NCBI GenBank assembly: GCA_036023115.1
Contig: JAYKKT010000074.1
Location: 8,330,501 to 8,394,500 of the forward strand
DNA length: 64,000 nucleotides
Direction: 5' to 3'
Source of the DNA: Brasenia schreberi
Taxonomy: Eukaryota > Streptophyta > Magnoliopsida > Nymphaeales > Cabombaceae
The first letter of the stretch is position 1. Each line of letters opens with the position of its first letter. This document shows positions 60,746 through 64,000 of the stretch, one piece after another. Below the pieces are notes generated by a model. It was not told the DNA's origin. It did not search any database and worked only from the letters and a program-made list of their open reading frames with translations. The translations under genes and the position numbers were made by a program.

Positions 60746-61365
60746 CATGTTTGCTGGAATGGGATTTCGAGAAACATTGGTTAGGAGATCTTATTGTTAT
60801 TCAGAAATACAGATTGGTAATAAGGCTTTGTCTGTGGAATAAGCCCATGCCCTGAACACACATGCATGCCGCGCACACACGCATACTCGTTTAGATGGTG
60901 TAACTTCTTACTTTCTCCTTCCTATTTTCATCAACTTTTAATGCTTGCAGACATTCTGAATTCTCGTTTGAGTTTCACAGACCCATCATCTACATCTGAT
61001 TCTTTTCTTTTAGCTTGCAATAAAGCTTGGATGTATTTTTAACTACCCAAATGCTGCATGAATATAAGTTTTCAAGCGTGGGTGAAGCACAATGGTGCTC
61101 TAGGATTTGAATGACAGTGTCCACATTCCATACGATCTCTTAAACCTTGACTAAAGTATTGTACCATCTGATCAGATATGATGCCGATTATTCTATTCTT
61201 CTCTGGTGCGTCGGCTTGCATCTGTCGGTGTGCTTCCGAGGCTGCTCCATTAGTCTTCGGTGTTTGAGGGCCTCTACCCTGCTAGCGTATCTTGACATTA
61301 TTGGGCGCGCACTGTAACTTGAGCACAGCCCCCAGCATTAGCTGGTTCAGCTGCCAGTCACTCTC
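60746..61365. other. Intergenic, no gene seen
   Basis: Mixed-composition DNA without recognisable coding sequence or repeats. Confidence 0.35.
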
Positions 61366-61695
61366 ATCTTGTTAGCTGAAAAATCGAGATCATTGCAAAG
61401 TCTTTGTACATGATTGGATAAAAAAGGCCGATGATATAATATCAGATTGGGGAGAAGGATCAGAATTAGAGCTTGACAGGAAAGAATGTATATGAGCCCG
61501 TGCAAGCATGAAACAAAAATTTCTATTCTAGAATCTTGTTAGCTGAAAAATCGAGATCATTGCAAAGTATACATGATTGGATAAAAAAGGCCGATGATAT
61601 AATATCAGATTGGGGAGAAGGATCAGAATTAGAGCTTGACAGGAAAGAATGTATATGAGCCCGTGCAAGCATGAAACAAAAATTTCTATTCTAGA
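61366..61695. repeat. Head-to-tail duplication of about 165 bases
   Basis: Copy 1 (61366-61532) and copy 2 (61533-61695) both start ATCTTGTTAGCTGAAAAATC and end TTTCTATTCTAGA. They differ by a four-base gap after GCAAAGT plus one or two substitutions, so the event is recent. Confidence 0.9.
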
Positions 61696-62259
61696 TCTAT
61701 CACTATCTATGGCATCAAGTCTAAGAGATGCTAGACAGTTTTTGTTACCGTGAAAGTCTCGTCTTTTCCAAACGAGAAAGAGAGACAAAAGAAGATGGGA
61801 ATGGCAGAGAGCTTCATGTAGCTTGCACACCCCAGCATGATTATTGTGCTCAATGATATAGGATTCTTTCTCTGAATTATCGGCAGGTCCTTCAGCAATC
61901 ATACGCGCATTCTGGCCATTATAGCCACCATTTAAGTCTGTTCCTCAAATCATGAATTTCCCAACATGGCGCATCACCATTTGCTACGATTGATAGTCTT
62001 CTTTTTTCTTATGATGCCAAGGATTAATAGTCTTTTAATGTCAATTCAAATCAAACTAAGCGTGTTTGCTTCTTGAAGGCAGAAAATTTACAAGCAGAAA
62101 AGCTGCAGTCTTCATTTTTATTTTTTAACAGAGGCTTTTGCTGAAAACAGAGAACCACAACCAATTGTACGTAAGGGCGTCAGCTATGACACACAGTACA
62201 AGTAAAACCAACGATGACTTTCCTAAGTAGAAATCCTAATCATGGTGTTTTATTAGTCA
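61696..62259. other. Probable 3' flank of the minus-strand gene at 62260, otherwise empty
   Basis: No coding sequence is recognised. Confidence 0.35.
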
Positions 62260-62547
62260 CTATACCATTATCGTACATGGTTCCTCTTCCTCATCTACCT
62301 TTCTTGTCTCTAGCAGCAGAAGCAAGCATCCCAAGCAACCCAACAATGAGAAGCATAGGAGGCCCAGCTCCAACCCAACCCTTCTCCATTGATCTTGACA
62401 GAAGCAGTCCTCCAAATAGAACACCAACAGCAAAAGGCAAAGCCAGACGCATGAAAGAGGCACCACCAACCAGTTCAAGCCACCAGTCCCTCTATCTTCT
62501 TGCATGTAAGAGAATTTGTCAAGTGGTTTGGTGGAGAAAGAACCCAT
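62260..62547 (-). CDS. Possible small two-helix membrane protein, 95 aa
   Basis: From ATG at 62547: MGSFSTKPLDKFSYMQEDRG, then GTGGLNWL and a first hydrophobic helix of about 20 residues (VVPLSCVWLCLLLLVFYLE). A polar link CQDQWRRVGLELG follows, then a second helix of about 20 residues and an acidic tail DEEEEPCTIMV. The layout (short N-terminal head, two helices, charged tail) looks like a real small membrane protein. I do not recognise the family. An in-frame extension reaches back to 62760, but those residues look like translated leader. GA/CT repeats upstream near 62740 suit a plant leader. Confidence 0.4.
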   Translation of the reverse strand: MGSFSTKPLDKFSYMQEDRGTGGLNWLVVPLSCVWLCLLLLVFYLEDCFCQDQWRRVGLELGLLCFSLLGCLGCLLLLLETRKVDEEEEPCTIMV

Positions 62548-62779
62548 GAATCTGCGGATGGGATCCAAAATTGTAGCTATGCAGAAAACTTCAGCGAAAG
62601 CAGCAGTTTTGTTCGGAGGAGATTGGTTTCGGATGCTTCGTATAAAAACTGGCGATGGCCATGGTGGTCTCTGGGGAGGAGAGAGCGTCTGATCGGGATT
62701 TTGGTTGCGAAACGTAGAAGAAATGTTTGCACATTTTGAGAGAGAGAGAGGAGTGCACATGCTTTGTTTTCCATGACAA

Positions 62780-64000
62780 AACTGCTAAGGTGACCGTCGG
62801 TGGTCGTTTATCTGGCGACCTGCAACAATGGGTTGCCAGCTAGCAGACATCACCGTTTAGCTGTAGAGAGTGCCTCAAGGAAAGCCGTCTACCTTCCCGT
62901 GAGTCCAAAAAACAAGAATTCTGGTGCGACGACCATCAGGTAATCGGTTTTTGGGCGACCCACAACAAGGAAAGCCATCTACCCCACCGTGTTTGATTGC
63001 CTTTCGGTTTTGAATCTTACAGAAGATTTCATTTGTTTTGTTTATGGTTTCGGAGCAAGAACATCCAATACGACTCCATCAACACGGTCAAGGAGGTTCT
63101 GTGTGGCACGTCCTTATTGCAGGTCGCTGAAAGCCCCCACCTTGACTCAATATTGGTCTGCCACCGCAGCCATCATAAATTCAGATGATGACCTCTTAAC
63201 TTAAACGAGCTTGACAACTATATCAAGTGCCATATTGCATGAGGAAGAAGACCATCAGAACTTGCCGATCTAGCAACTCGGTCTTGTCAAGTGATTCAGT
63301 AGAAATTCAGGCCTTCCCTTTCTGTTTGCTTAATAAGGATGGAGGTGAATATCTGCTCTCTTGTGAGTGTTCTAACGATAGCCCCCGTTTGATCGCCGGG
63401 TTTACCAATCGATATTTAACACCAGACCAACGTATATAGTTTTGTATTGTATTTTGTAGAATATTCAAAGTGATGCATGCTAACTTCAGATGAAGGATAA
63501 CTATAAAGCTGCTAGGCATGGTTTCAAGCACGGCCAAACTGAACGCCAACAACCTGTTTGGGTGAGACAAGCATGGCCGAACCTCAGGCCGTTTTCCACC
63601 CATGATCCCTTAACAAGAACTTGAGCCGGTATCATAGTGTGAAGAGGTTAACTGTTTCTGTAATTTTAGGTTCAGTCTCCCTGTGCGCAGATAGTTCTCA
63701 CATGAACCAGAGGGTATAGAATTAAAAGAAGAGGATTCCATCATCTGACATATGACACCTACCATGAATCAGATTCTTGGCGATCACCAAGGCCCTTCGC
63801 TAATCTGACGGTCCATATAAATTGTGACAATCGGGTCGGATGGGGCTTCATTGGGCCCGACCCAAACCAGGAACCCACATGAAGGGTCTGTGCGACCGTC
63901 CTGCTGAGCAGCCACGATTGCACATAAGGAAGGCGACCCTCAAACCATGAGAGAGAGGTAATGTGCGTGAGAGAGATGGTTGTGTTCGCCGTTGACAGCC
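62780..64000. other. Intergenic or unrecognised
   Basis: A frame near 62997-63188 (SINTVKEVLCGTSLLQVAES) might be a gene fragment, but I cannot assign it. The motif AAGGAAAGCC followed by TCTACC occurs twice, near 62878 and 62968. Nothing else is supported. Confidence 0.3.

Overview
This is nuclear DNA of a flowering plant. The evidence is: spliced genes with GT-AG introns, a TOC34 chloroplast-import receptor, a RESPONSE TO LOW SULFUR (LSU) gene, an extensin-like wall protein, an actin copy with the plant intron at codon 152, a nuclear insertion of plastid rps18, and abundant plant-type RTE LINEs, tRNA-derived SINEs, MITEs and LTR remnants. The DNA is AT-rich and mostly intergenic. I cannot name the species.

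Layout, left to right. 1-1018 is a gypsy-like LTR remnant, with a second copy at 37676-38709. 1176-1729 (minus) holds the first three coding exons of TOC34; the rest of the gene is absent or lies left of the window. 2343-2803 is a frameshifted purple acid phosphatase fragment. 3040-7378 holds two broken RTE LINEs, the second with an internal inversion. The 3' end of that second LINE lies at 14775-15412, so about 7.4 kb separates its halves. That interval contains a small intact Cys/His-rich protein gene (9290-9718, minus) with its own leader intron and TATA box. 17460-17795 (minus) is an intronless LSU gene, followed upstream by two MITEs nested in TA repeats. 19565-20844 is a very recent tandem duplication of the promoter and first 21 codons of the largest gene here, a 14-exon DUF3754 membrane protein gene (20782-30556, plus; 744 aa), for which every splice junction can be placed.

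The right half holds: a plastid rps18 insertion (33340-33600); SINEs and LTR remnants; a His/Pro-rich extensin-like gene (40308-41333); a cluster of at least five related small secreted proline-rich genes or relics (43240-48520), two with full reading frames; an actin pseudogene (about 52460-53913); a nearly full-length but broken RTE LINE (55704-58928); and a possible small two-helix membrane protein (62260-62547, minus).

The genes do not form a pathway. The extensin-like gene and the neighbouring secreted proline-rich cluster may form a local group of cell-wall or apoplastic proteins. That cluster is the most likely undescribed system here. It shows tandem duplication, shared leaders and downstream modules, internal-deletion relics, and one member whose stop codon has been lost.
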